Assembly: GCA_937898625.1 (NCBI GenBank)
Contig: CALEJF010000003.1
Span: forward strand, 75,267-139,266
Direction of reading: 5' to 3'
Length of the DNA stretch: 64,000 nt
DNA from: an uncultured Clostridia bacterium
Lineage (GTDB): Bacteria; Bacillota; Clostridia; Oscillospirales; Acutalibacteraceae
Shown here piece by piece: positions 6,984-14,599 of this stretch. The notes beneath the pieces are model-generated. The model was not told where the DNA came from. It ran no database searches and saw only the letters and a program-made list of their open reading frames with translations. Position numbers and translations under genes: made by a program. The first letter of the stretch is position 1. Each line of letters opens with the position of its first letter.

Positions 6984-8645
6984 TTACTTTCCCCAAGATG
7001 AGTTAAGTTGTACTGTTCTGTTGAATACAACTGCATCATCTGTTGAGGTAATATCTACACAGAAGTAACCCTGGCGCATAAACTGGAATGTGTCTCCAAC
7101 TTTAAGTCCATCCTTGAGACCACCTTCAACAAGGCAATCTTTAAGAATAACAAGGGACTCGGGATTAAGGTTTTCTGTGAATGCACCAGCACTTTCGTCA
7201 GATGGGTTTTCTTTATTGAAAAGTCTGTCATAAAGACGAACTTCTGCCTTGAAACTATCTGCCTCACTTACCCAATGAAGAGTACCTTTGACTTTTCTGC
7301 CGTCAGGTGAGTTACCCCCACGGCTTTCAGGGTCATAAGTACAGTGAACACAAGTTACATTACCATTTTCGTCTGTATCGTATCCAACGCATTTAACGAA
7401 ATATGCGCTCTTAAGGCGAACCTCATTACCGGGGAAGAGTCTGAAATACTTTTTAACAGGCTCAACCATAAAGTCTTCCTGCTCAACGAAAAGCGTCTTG
7501 CCGAATGTTACTTTACGAGTACCCATTTCAGGATGGTCTGGATGAATTTCAACATCCAAGGTTTCTGTTTGTCCTTCAGGATAGTTGTCAATAACAACCT
7601 TTAATGGACGAAGCACAGCCATTGCTCTTGGAGCATTTGCGTTGAGTTCGTCACGAACGCAAGATTCTAAAAGTCCGTAATCAACTACTGAATATGCCTT
7701 TGAAACACCAATTTTCTCGCAGAAGTTACGGATTGCTGCTGCAGGATAACCGCGTCTTCTCATACCGCTGAGAGTTGCCATTCGTGGGTCATTCCAACCA
7801 TCAACAATGCCTTCATTAACAAGTGCCAAACACTTTCTTTTACTTGTAAGACAATAGTTAAGGTTAAGACGAGCAAACTCAATTTGTCTTGGGGGCATCT
7901 CAATGTCAAGTGCCTTTAAGAACCAATCGTAAAGTGGTCTGTGGTTTTCAAATTCAAGTGAGCAAAGAGAATGTGTAACACCTTCTCTTGCATCTGACAA
8001 AGGATGAGCAAAGTCATACATTGGGTAAACACACCATTTGTCACCTGTTTGGTGATGTGGCACATGTGCGATTCTGTAAATAACAGGGTCACGCATATTG
8101 ATATTGGCAGCAGCCATATCAATCTTTGCACGAAGAACTCTTGCGCCGTTAGGAAATTCACCATCAGTCATTCTTTTGAACAAGTCAAGGTTTTCTTCAA
8201 TTGAACGGTCACGATAAGGGCTGTTTTTACCTGGCTCTGTAAGTGTACCACGATATTCTCTTATTTCGTCAGCGGAAAGGTCGTCAACGAAGGCCAGACC
8301 TTTTTCGATAAGCTTTATTGCACATTCGTAAATGTAATCAAAATAGCTTGATGCGAAAAGACATTTATTCCACTTGAAACCAAGCCACTCTATGTCCTCT
8401 TTAATAGCATCAACATATTCTGTATCTTCTTTTTGTGGGTTAGTGTCGTCAAGACGGAGATTACATTCGCCACCATACTTTTTACTTGTTGCAAAGTTAA
8501 TGCAGATTGCCTTTGCGTGACCAATGTGAAGATAACCGTTTGGTTCAGGTGGGAAACGGGTCTGAACTTTGTTATAGACTCCGTTTTCCAAATCCTCGTC
8601 AATAAAGTCGTGAATAAAATTTGAAATCTTTGTTACTTCTTCCAT
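6984..8645 (-). CDS. glnS: Glutaminyl-tRNA synthetase
   Basis: Charges tRNA(Gln) with glutamine. The 553-residue class I synthetase has the HIGH motif at residues 40-43 within PPEPNGYLHIGHAKA, LRLDDTNP shortly after, and the KMSKS-equivalent LTSKRK near residue 260, followed by WNDPRMATLSGMRRRGY, which is diagnostic for GlnRS against GluRS. The C-terminal part is the GlnRS anticodon-binding pair of beta-barrels. Many Gram-positive bacteria lack GlnRS and make Gln-tRNA by amidation with GatCAB, so its presence is notable. It lies 14 bases downstream of gltX. The ribosome site (AGAGGC) lies in that gap. Confidence 0.95.
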   Translation of the reverse strand: MEEVTKISNFIHDFIDEDLENGVYNKVQTRFPPEPNGYLHIGHAKAICINFATSKKYGGECNLRLDDTNPQKEDTEYVDAIKEDIEWLGFKWNKCLFASSYFDYIYECAIKLIEKGLAFVDDLSADEIREYRGTLTEPGKNSPYRDRSIEENLDLFKRMTDGEFPNGARVLRAKIDMAAANINMRDPVIYRIAHVPHHQTGDKWCVYPMYDFAHPLSDAREGVTHSLCSLEFENHRPLYDWFLKALDIEMPPRQIEFARLNLNYCLTSKRKCLALVNEGIVDGWNDPRMATLSGMRRRGYPAAAIRNFCEKIGVSKAYSVVDYGLLESCVRDELNANAPRAMAVLRPLKVVIDNYPEGQTETLDVEIHPDHPEMGTRKVTFGKTLFVEQEDFMVEPVKKYFRLFPGNEVRLKSAYFVKCVGYDTDENGNVTCVHCTYDPESRGGNSPDGRKVKGTLHWVSEADSFKAEVRLYDRLFNKENPSDESAGAFTENLNPESLVILKDCLVEGGLKDGLKVGDTFQFMRQGYFCVDITSTDDAVVFNRTVQLNSSWGK

Positions 8646-8659
8646 AGTTTTTTGCCTCT

Positions 8660-10315
8660 TTATGCTTTATATGAATTTATTGTGTTATCAATTCTGTTCA
8701 TTACCTCGTCCACACCAAGAATCTGCATAATGTAATACAAATCGGGAGTGTTTGTACGAGAGGTAATTGCAATACGGATAACTGTTGAAACATCACCCAC
8801 ATGACCTTTAAAGGCATCGGGATTCTGTTTATATTCTTTAACATTTGGAGTGAATCCGCAAGCAGAGCAAAGTTCTTTGATTCTATTAAACCATTCGTCC
8901 TTGCTGTCGTTTGCAGAATAAACTTCTTTATATTTTGTAAGAATTTCTATTGCATCGTCCTTGTTGATGTGTTCGGGAAGGGTGCTGTCGGCATCATAAA
9001 GCTCATTGTAGAAGAATGAAACATAGTTCTCCACTTCTTCCCAACATGCAATATCTTTTCTTGGTTTTGGATTATCTCTGTCAATGTTTAAAATTGCGGT
9101 TGCTTTTTCTTTATCATCAACAAAAAGTGAATAAAGGACTTCGTTATATTCCATAGCCCAATCAGTAACAAGCTTATAAACTTGTTTTGCAGTCATAACA
9201 GAAATAACATTCTTTGACACATCGTTGAATTTAACCATATCAAAAAGTGCACCTGAAACGCTCATCTTTTTAAGATTAAACGGGAATTTTGCGATATCCT
9301 CTGTCTTGTTTGCTTTTCTCCATTCCTCAAAGTTTGAGTTAAGAATGGTAAGCATATATTCTTTAACAGAAGCCTCGGGATAACCTTTTTCAATGTAGTA
9401 TGAAACGTTTGCCTCAGGGTCTTTTCTCTTTGAAAGTTTTCTCTTGCCACCGTTTTCTTCTTTCATAATCGGTGCAATATGAGCATATTTAAGGGGTTTG
9501 TTGCCCAACGCTCTGAAAAGTTCAATATGAACAGGTACGGATGCAATCCATTCGTCACCGCGTACAACATGTGTTGTTCTCATAAGGTGGTCATCAACTG
9601 CATGGGCAAAATGATATGTAGGAATTCCGTCTGCTTTTAAAACAACAACATCATTCACATTTTCACTCATTTCGATTTTACCCTTAATCATATCTTCAAA
9701 CTTGATTTTTCTTGAAATGTCACCAGTTGAACGAAGGCGGACTGTGTAAGGGATACCTGCATTGATTTTTTCAATGATTTCTTCGTCAGTAAGGTCACGG
9801 CATTTAGCATAAGAGCCATAATAACCTTTGATATCTTCGTTTTCCTGATTTGCACGGATTTCATCAAGGTCTTCAGGAGTGCAGAAACAAGGATATGCCT
9901 TGCCTTCTTCCATAAGTTTCTTTGCAAAAGCACGATAGATTTCTCTGCGGTGACTCTGTGTGTAGGGTCCGTAGTTGCCATATTCGGTATTAAAGCCTGT
10001 TACACCTTCATCAGGACCAACACCAAAAGCACGAAGTCCGGTTACAATACCTGTAACACCATCTTCAACCTCACGCTTTTTGTCAGTATCTTCAATACGG
10101 AGCATAAATACACCATTAGTTGTGTCAGCGGTAAGCTTTGATGCAAAGCCTGCGTAGAGTCCGCCAAAATGGAGATATCCTGTCGGGCTTGGTGCAAATC
10201 TTGTTACTCTCGCACCCTCGGGCAAATCTCTTGCGGGATAAAGTTCTTCATAATACTCTGTGGACTTGTCCACATCGCTGAAAATTAAATCAGCAATTTT
10301 TTTGCAGTCTGTCAT
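8660..10315 (-). CDS. gltX: Glutamyl-tRNA synthetase
   Basis: Charges tRNA(Glu) with glutamate. Residues 39-52 carry FAPSPTGYLHFGG, so the HIGH motif reads HFGG; LRIEDTD follows, and the second ATP-binding loop is KLSKR near residue 295. At 551 residues it is longer than the usual 480-500, with the additional length probably in the anticodon-binding half. The RGDEW motif near residue 250 is GluRS-typical. The gene sits directly upstream of glnS, so the Glu and Gln synthetases are made together. The ribosome site AAGAGGT abuts a palindromic repeat (10330-10356) that separates it from the upstream DUF2750 gene. Confidence 0.95.
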   Translation of the reverse strand: MTDCKKIADLIFSDVDKSTEYYEELYPARDLPEGARVTRFAPSPTGYLHFGGLYAGFASKLTADTTNGVFMLRIEDTDKKREVEDGVTGIVTGLRAFGVGPDEGVTGFNTEYGNYGPYTQSHRREIYRAFAKKLMEEGKAYPCFCTPEDLDEIRANQENEDIKGYYGSYAKCRDLTDEEIIEKINAGIPYTVRLRSTGDISRKIKFEDMIKGKIEMSENVNDVVVLKADGIPTYHFAHAVDDHLMRTTHVVRGDEWIASVPVHIELFRALGNKPLKYAHIAPIMKEENGGKRKLSKRKDPEANVSYYIEKGYPEASVKEYMLTILNSNFEEWRKANKTEDIAKFPFNLKKMSVSGALFDMVKFNDVSKNVISVMTAKQVYKLVTDWAMEYNEVLYSLFVDDKEKATAILNIDRDNPKPRKDIACWEEVENYVSFFYNELYDADSTLPEHINKDDAIEILTKYKEVYSANDSKDEWFNRIKELCSACGFTPNVKEYKQNPDAFKGHVGDVSTVIRIAITSRTNTPDLYYIMQILGVDEVMNRIDNTINSYKA

Positions 10316-10329
10316 TTTTTTACCTCTTC

Positions 10330-10356
10330 GTAGGGGTCGGCGTCCTCGACGACCCG
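10330..10356. repeat. Palindromic repeat, GTAGGGG...CCCG type (copy 1)
   Basis: GGGTCGGCG and CGACGACCC form a hairpin with one mismatch around a TCCT loop, preceded by GTAG. Copies with different arm sequences but the same GTAG(G)GG...CCCG frame occur at 10742-10771 (inverted) and 63147-63170. The arm sequences differ, but pairing is kept. Confidence 0.6.
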
Positions 10357-10360
10357 TGAA

Positions 10361-10717
10361 TTATTCAACCAAGCTTAATTCTTCTTGTATATCGTTCAAA
10401 ATCTTATTTGCATCTGCCCAATAAGCATCTTTTCCATTATAGAAAACTAAAAATCCAATATTATCATCAAGCATTTCTTTGCCATGTTCACAGAAATCGT
10501 GTATTTCTATTGATATAGCATTATCTCCATCAGCAAACATTTCTGCAAATTGTTTTTCTGACCATACAAGTAAGTTTGTGTAGTTTTCATCATCATAAGT
10601 TGCATAACCACGTTCGTTTGACAAAAGCCAAACTTCTTCACGGTCAACAACCGTACTTATGAAATTTCTATATCTTTTTTCGGGGGATGCAGATAAAAGT
10701 CCTTCAATTCGGTTCAT
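10361..10717 (-). CDS. DUF2750-like protein
   Basis: A 118-residue soluble protein resembling the DUF2750 family: RYRNFISTVVDREEVWLLSN near the start matches the family's F..kv.d..eVW.L pattern, followed by an acidic segment and LLVWSEKQFAEMFA, which fits the W..k.fAe stretch. Function is unknown; related proteins are small cytoplasmic proteins sometimes found near immunity genes. The start is uncertain. An upstream ATG at 10756 lies inside a palindromic repeat and would translate the repeat, so I prefer 10717 (10726 is also possible). The gene is flanked on both sides by inverted copies of the same repeat type. Confidence 0.6.
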   Translation of the reverse strand: MNRIEGLLSASPEKRYRNFISTVVDREEVWLLSNERGYATYDDENYTNLLVWSEKQFAEMFADGDNAISIEIHDFCEHGKEMLDDNIGFLVFYNGKDAYWADANKILNDIQEELSLVE

Positions 10718-10741
10718 TTGTATCATTCCATCAATTCTTAA

Positions 10742-10771
10742 TGTGCGGACGGGCACGGAGACCCGCCCCTA
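10742..10771. repeat. Palindromic repeat, GTAGGGG...CCCG type (copy 2, inverted)
   Basis: Read on the minus strand this is GTAGGGGCGGG, then TCTCCGTG, then CCCGTCCGC. The arms pair with one G-T wobble. It lies between the GDPD gene and the DUF2750 gene, in opposite orientation to the copy at 10330-10356. Confidence 0.6.
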
Positions 10772-10793
10772 CAAATTTTGCTATATGTTCTAA

Positions 10794-11657
10794 TTATTCC
10801 GGAATGATTGCGTTTGTTGTAATGTACTTAACGCCGTGTTCAAGCATTGTGTCAAGCAATTCGGGTGTATCAACAGTCCAACAAGCAGCAGTAAGCTTGT
10901 TGTCGTGGATTTTCTGAATAACATCAAGATTTTTAAGCGCTTTTTTTGCCTCAAAGGCAACGCCAAAGCCATTTTCAATACATTCAAGAAGTTTTTCATC
11001 CTTGATACCGTGTACGAGAAGCCAGAGAGTCATATTTGGTGAAAGGCGCTTGAATTCACGAAGAACAGGTGCGTGGAAGGAGATGAGAATAACATCATCC
11101 TCAATGTCGTAAGCACGGATAATATCAAGAAGGCTCTTAACTTTGCTGATTCGCTTGTCCTTAACCTCAATCATAGGTTTAATGTTTGCTTCCTTGCATA
11201 TTTCAATAAATTCTTCAACAAGGCAAACACCTGCATCAGGGTATTTCTCGATGTTTGCACCGTTTGTGAATTTAACCTTTTTAAGGTCCTCGTAAGACCA
11301 GTTTTTAACATCGCCCTTTTCTTCAGCCATTGCTTGGAGCATATAGTCGTGAATAACTACCCATTTGCCGTCGGTTGTGCAGTGAACATCACATTCAAGA
11401 GCATAGTAGTTATATTTTGCAGCTTCTTTAAAAGCTTCAATTGTATTTTCGGGCACAATTGATGAAAGTCCGCGATGTGCTGTAAAGTGAACATCGGACA
11501 AATCCTTGTTGGTTGCTTGTACGGATGAAAGAGTTTCTTTTGCTTTCTTTTCACCATATCTGATTTCAGTATAGGTCTTTCTGAGTGTAATGGCAAGGGC
11601 AGCAGGAACTGCTAATCCGACACCGAGTTTCAACCATTTTTTTGTAGAGTTTTTCAT
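10794..11657 (-). CDS. Glycerophosphodiester phosphodiesterase, membrane-anchored
   Basis: Hydrolyses glycerophosphodiesters to glycerol 3-phosphate and an alcohol. The 287-residue protein has an uncleaved N-terminal membrane segment (residues 9-25, LKLGVGLAVPAALAITL) and then the GDPD barrel: TAHRG and PENTIEAF around residues 57-71, ALECDVH near 90 and the catalytic-pocket VIHDYML near 105, with IEVKDK later in the barrel. The catalytic histidines and the metal-binding Glu/Asp residues are all present. The family usually needs a divalent metal. It has its own promoter at 11701-11729 and a ribosome site GAAGGTGG. Acting at the membrane, it may recycle phospholipid or teichoic-acid breakdown products. 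Confidence 0.9.
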   Translation of the reverse strand: MKNSTKKWLKLGVGLAVPAALAITLRKTYTEIRYGEKKAKETLSSVQATNKDLSDVHFTAHRGLSSIVPENTIEAFKEAAKYNYYALECDVHCTTDGKWVVIHDYMLQAMAEEKGDVKNWSYEDLKKVKFTNGANIEKYPDAGVCLVEEFIEICKEANIKPMIEVKDKRISKVKSLLDIIRAYDIEDDVILISFHAPVLREFKRLSPNMTLWLLVHGIKDEKLLECIENGFGVAFEAKKALKNLDVIQKIHDNKLTAACWTVDTPELLDTMLEHGVKYITTNAIIPE

Positions 11658-11700
11658 AGTCCGTCCACCTTCATTTTTTAGTTAATCACAATTATAAAAT

Positions 11701-11729
11701 ATTATACTATATAAAGAGAAAAAAGTAAA
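11701..11729 (-). promoter_or_regulatory. Promoter of the GDPD gene
   Basis: On the minus strand TTTACT, a 17-base spacer and TATAAT (complement at 11701-11706) lie about 45 bases upstream of the ATG. Confidence 0.55.
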
Positions 11730-11793
11730 CTCTATATTTATAAAAAATACGACGGAATTTCCATAGGAGAATATAGTCATAATCTATATAAAC

Positions 11794-11822
11794 TTGCGTT
11801 TTTTTTGCATATATGATATAAT
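11794..11822 (+). promoter_or_regulatory. Promoter of the M23/kinase/PqqD/ABC operon
   Basis: TTGCGT (11794-11799), a 17-base spacer and a perfect TATAAT (11817-11822) lie 62 bases before the ATG at 11885. Confidence 0.6.
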
Positions 11823-11884
11823 GCACAGAGAATGGATTATTATGAGTAATTATGTGATTTTTTACGAAAGGAGTGACAAGGACA

Positions 11885-13594
11885 ATGGATTTTCTTGAGA
11901 TGTTATATGATGCAATTTACTTTGTGGGAATACAAACATTAAGATATGGAAAGAGATTTTTTCGTTGGTTATTGTCATTACTTTTGAAGCCTGTTAAGGC
12001 TGTTAGCACCTTAATTTTCACATTGATAATTATTATCAACAAATTCGCATTAAAGACATTCCATAAAAGCGTGGAGGAGTTTAAAAATCTTATAAGTGAT
12101 GCAAAAAATGTTTTTTCGGGTGTTTCAAACAAGGAAACTGAGAAGAAAAAATTATCTCACTATGTTTCTGTTGCCGTAAAACGATATAAACACGCTTTCG
12201 TTTATGTAATGAATTTTGTTGTTCCTGCTTTATCCTTGTTTTTGCTGTTGAATGTAATTGGATTTTGGGCGGATATGAATTATGCACTGGAAATCAGTCA
12301 TAAAAATGAGGTTATCGGTTATGTTCAGAGTGAGGCAGTTTATAAAGAGGCAAAAAACCTTGCTTATGACAGACTTGATATAAGCTCTGATACGGTTGCT
12401 ATTGTTGATGAAAATACAAAAGAAAGCCCTATAATCGGGACTATGGAATATAAGATTGTTCCGGTGAAAAGGAGTCAGATAAATACAGCTGCAGAAATCT
12501 GTGATAAGCTTATTGCAAAATCTGATAGCAAAATAACAAATGCCTGTGGAGTTTATATTAACGACGAATTTGTTTGTGCGGTAAAAAACGAAACAGACGC
12601 ATTGGGTGTGTTTGACTCTATTCTTGCAGAAAACGAAACCGGTGAAGCAAATGCTGTTGTAAGTTTTGTAGAAAACATCGACTATATTCAGGGCCTTTAT
12701 CCTGATAATGAAAACACAATCAAGGATGCATCTTTTTTACAACAAAAACTCAAAACTAATAAAAGGGATGCAAAAAACTATACCGCGCAGGAAAACGATA
12801 CCCTTTCCAAGGTGGCAGAAAAGTTCGGAATAACAGTTTCAAGCCTTATGGAACTTAATCCCGGCGTTAAAGATGCATTAGAAGTCGGACAGGTACTTCT
12901 TGTGCAAAAGGAAGAGAAATATATACAAGTGCAGACAACAAAAACGGAGCAAAAGGATGTAGAGATACCCTTTGAAACCATCAAGATTAATTCTGACACC
13001 TTGTATGTGGGTGACAACAGAACCGTTACAAAGGGACAAGAGGGTGTGGAAAGAGTTACTGAATTAGTAACATATATTGGTGGCAAAGTTGTTTCTTCAA
13101 AAGAGGTGTCTCGAACAGTAATCAAGGAATCTGTAAGCGAGAAAATCCATGTAGGAACAAAGAAGAGCCCTTATGCTTCAGGAGGAGCAGTATCTTTTGG
13201 AGGAAGATTTATCTGGCCTGCAATTGGTGCATTTCAAATATCGTCTTATTATGGATATCGCGACTTTGGTGATGGTTGGCACGACGGAATAGATATTGTC
13301 CGTCCCGGTGGAAGTATGGGATGTACAGTCGTGGCTGCCGAGAGCGGAACGGTTGTTCATTCAGGCTGGAAGAAAACAGCAGGATACTCGGTGCTTATTG
13401 ACCACGGAAACGGAGTACAGACAAGATATTATCATATGAAGCAGGGGTCCATTGTAGTGTCGGAAGGACAGAAAGTTTCCCGTGGACAGCCAATTGGGCA
13501 GATAGGGGCAACAGGCTATGTAACAGGACCACATCTTCATTTTGAGGTAAGGATAAATGGTAAGTCTGTTAATCCTCTGCCATATTTAAAATAA
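11885..13594 (+). CDS. Membrane-anchored peptidoglycan endopeptidase (LysM, G5, M23 domains)
   Basis: A 569-residue cell-wall hydrolase candidate. The N-terminal 140 residues hold two hydrophobic segments (about 25-50 and 108-130) and no cleavable signal, so it is probably membrane-tethered. Then come a region of about 170 residues of unknown fold, a LysM module (TAQENDTLSKVAEKFGIT...) near residues 300-345, a G5 domain (about 350-425) and a C-terminal M23 metallopeptidase. Zinc ligands are seen in HDGID (H466, D470) and HLHFE (H550, H552). AGGAG at 11869-11873 is spaced 11 bases from ATG 11885; the GTG at 11873 overlaps that site and is rejected. It lies 11 bases before the kinase gene, implying one operon. 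Confidence 0.88.
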   Translation: MDFLEMLYDAIYFVGIQTLRYGKRFFRWLLSLLLKPVKAVSTLIFTLIIIINKFALKTFHKSVEEFKNLISDAKNVFSGVSNKETEKKKLSHYVSVAVKRYKHAFVYVMNFVVPALSLFLLLNVIGFWADMNYALEISHKNEVIGYVQSEAVYKEAKNLAYDRLDISSDTVAIVDENTKESPIIGTMEYKIVPVKRSQINTAAEICDKLIAKSDSKITNACGVYINDEFVCAVKNETDALGVFDSILAENETGEANAVVSFVENIDYIQGLYPDNENTIKDASFLQQKLKTNKRDAKNYTAQENDTLSKVAEKFGITVSSLMELNPGVKDALEVGQVLLVQKEEKYIQVQTTKTEQKDVEIPFETIKINSDTLYVGDNRTVTKGQEGVERVTELVTYIGGKVVSSKEVSRTVIKESVSEKIHVGTKKSPYASGGAVSFGGRFIWPAIGAFQISSYYGYRDFGDGWHDGIDIVRPGGSMGCTVVAAESGTVVHSGWKKTAGYSVLIDHGNGVQTRYYHMKQGSIVVSEGQKVSRGQPIGQIGATGYVTGPHLHFEVRINGKSVNPLPYLK

Positions 13595-13605
13595 GGTAGG
13601 TAAAA

Positions 13606-14325
13606 ATGGAACAGTTTATAATTGCAGGATTAAAAACTGAATACAAAGTTAAAGGTGAACTTTTGAAAACACGGTCAGAGAAATACCGTGGAGAGTTTGA
13701 CAGTTCTGAAACTCAAATCAGACTTAACCTCAAAGATGAGTTCCTTAAAAGGAAGCAAGAGGAAATCCCATATCTTACAGAGGAAGAGCATGAGTATATG
13801 TGGACTGCAGAAGCCTTTTACAACGAGTTGATTAAGCACAACGGATTGATGCTACATTCCTCCTGTGTTGAAAAAGATGGGAAAGCATATCTTTTTTCGG
13901 CAAGAAGCGGAACAGGAAAATCAACTCATACCCATTTGTGGGTTGAGAATTTGTCGGGAACAAGAATTATAAATGATGATAAACCCGCATTAGTGTGCGA
14001 AGATGGTAAGTGGTATGTGTGGGGGACACCTTTTTCAGGAAAAACAGACGAAAATGTCAATGTAAAAATACCTGTAAGGGGTATTACCTTTTTACACAGA
14101 AGCAAGGAAAACAGAATTGAGAAAATGCATCCTGCAAAAGCAGTTACTCACTTGCTTGAGCAGACAATAAATCCCGTAAACAGAGAAGTGGCTGAAAAAA
14201 TGCTTGATTTGGCAGATTTGTTGTTAAGAAGTGTACCGGTGTTCTCATTGGGTTGCAATATGGACCCTGAGGCTGCATCTGTCGCATATAACGGTATAGA
14301 GAGGTTGATAGAAAGTGAAGATTAA
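13606..14325 (+). CDS. HPr-kinase-like protein of a PqqD/ABC-transporter cassette
   Basis: A 239-residue protein with the P-loop SARSGTGKST (G102, K105, S106) in the arrangement of HPr kinase/phosphorylase and of HprK-related kinases in peptide-modification clusters. After the P-loop comes NDDKPALV, which fits the Walker-B/catalytic Asp region, and WGTPFSGK further on. It lacks the N-terminal domain of true HPr kinase and is not next to lgt or ptsH, so CcpA-type sugar control is unlikely. Its stop overlaps the start of the PqqD-like gene by 11 bases, so the two are translationally coupled. In lasso-peptide clusters related kinases phosphorylate the peptide; here the substrate is unknown. Confidence 0.7.
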   Translation: MEQFIIAGLKTEYKVKGELLKTRSEKYRGEFDSSETQIRLNLKDEFLKRKQEEIPYLTEEEHEYMWTAEAFYNELIKHNGLMLHSSCVEKDGKAYLFSARSGTGKSTHTHLWVENLSGTRIINDDKPALVCEDGKWYVWGTPFSGKTDENVNVKIPVRGITFLHRSKENRIEKMHPAKAVTHLLEQTINPVNREVAEKMLDLADLLLRSVPVFSLGCNMDPEAASVAYNGIERLIESED

Positions 14326-14581
14326 AGAAGGCTTTATTTTAAAGGAAGTTGCAGGTAGCAAAATTGTTATTGCAACAGGCGAGCAAAGACTCAATTTCAG
14401 CGGAATCATTACTTTTAATGATGTAGGTGCTGAAGTTTTTAATATGCTTAACGGAACAAATTCTGTTGAGGAAATTGTTGCTAAAATTTCCAGTGATTAT
14501 AATGCACCTTACGAGGTTGTAAAAAGCGATGTAGAAAAACTCATTGAAAAAATGAGAAAGCATAATCTTATTGAAGAATAA
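14315..14581 (+). CDS. PqqD-like (RiPP recognition element) protein
   Basis: An 88-residue protein with the PqqD pattern: GFILKEVAGSKIVI, then FNDVGAEVFNMLNG, then VEEIVAKISSDY and a final helical pair ending in HNLIEE. PqqD-type domains bind leader peptides of ribosomally made, modified peptides and hand them to the modifying enzyme. The start is GTG at 14315, inside the end of the kinase gene, with a ribosome site GAGAGG upstream. The ABC exporter follows after 18 bases. No radical SAM, Asn-synthetase-like cyclase or leader peptidase is seen nearby, so its partner may be the kinase itself. Confidence 0.8.
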   Translation: MKIKEGFILKEVAGSKIVIATGEQRLNFSGIITFNDVGAEVFNMLNGTNSVEEIVAKISSDYNAPYEVVKSDVEKLIEKMRKHNLIEE

Positions 14582-14599
14582 AAGAGCAGGACGAAAAAA

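Noticed and set aside
10717..10756. Upstream start extending the DUF2750 protein by 13 residues
   Set aside because: The extension translates the palindromic repeat and does not resemble the family.
13595..13605. Hidden RiPP precursor gene next to the kinase/PqqD genes
   Set aside because: Gaps inside the operon are 11 and 18 bases and the gap after the exporter is 98 bases filled by a promoter; no small frame with a ribosome site is present.
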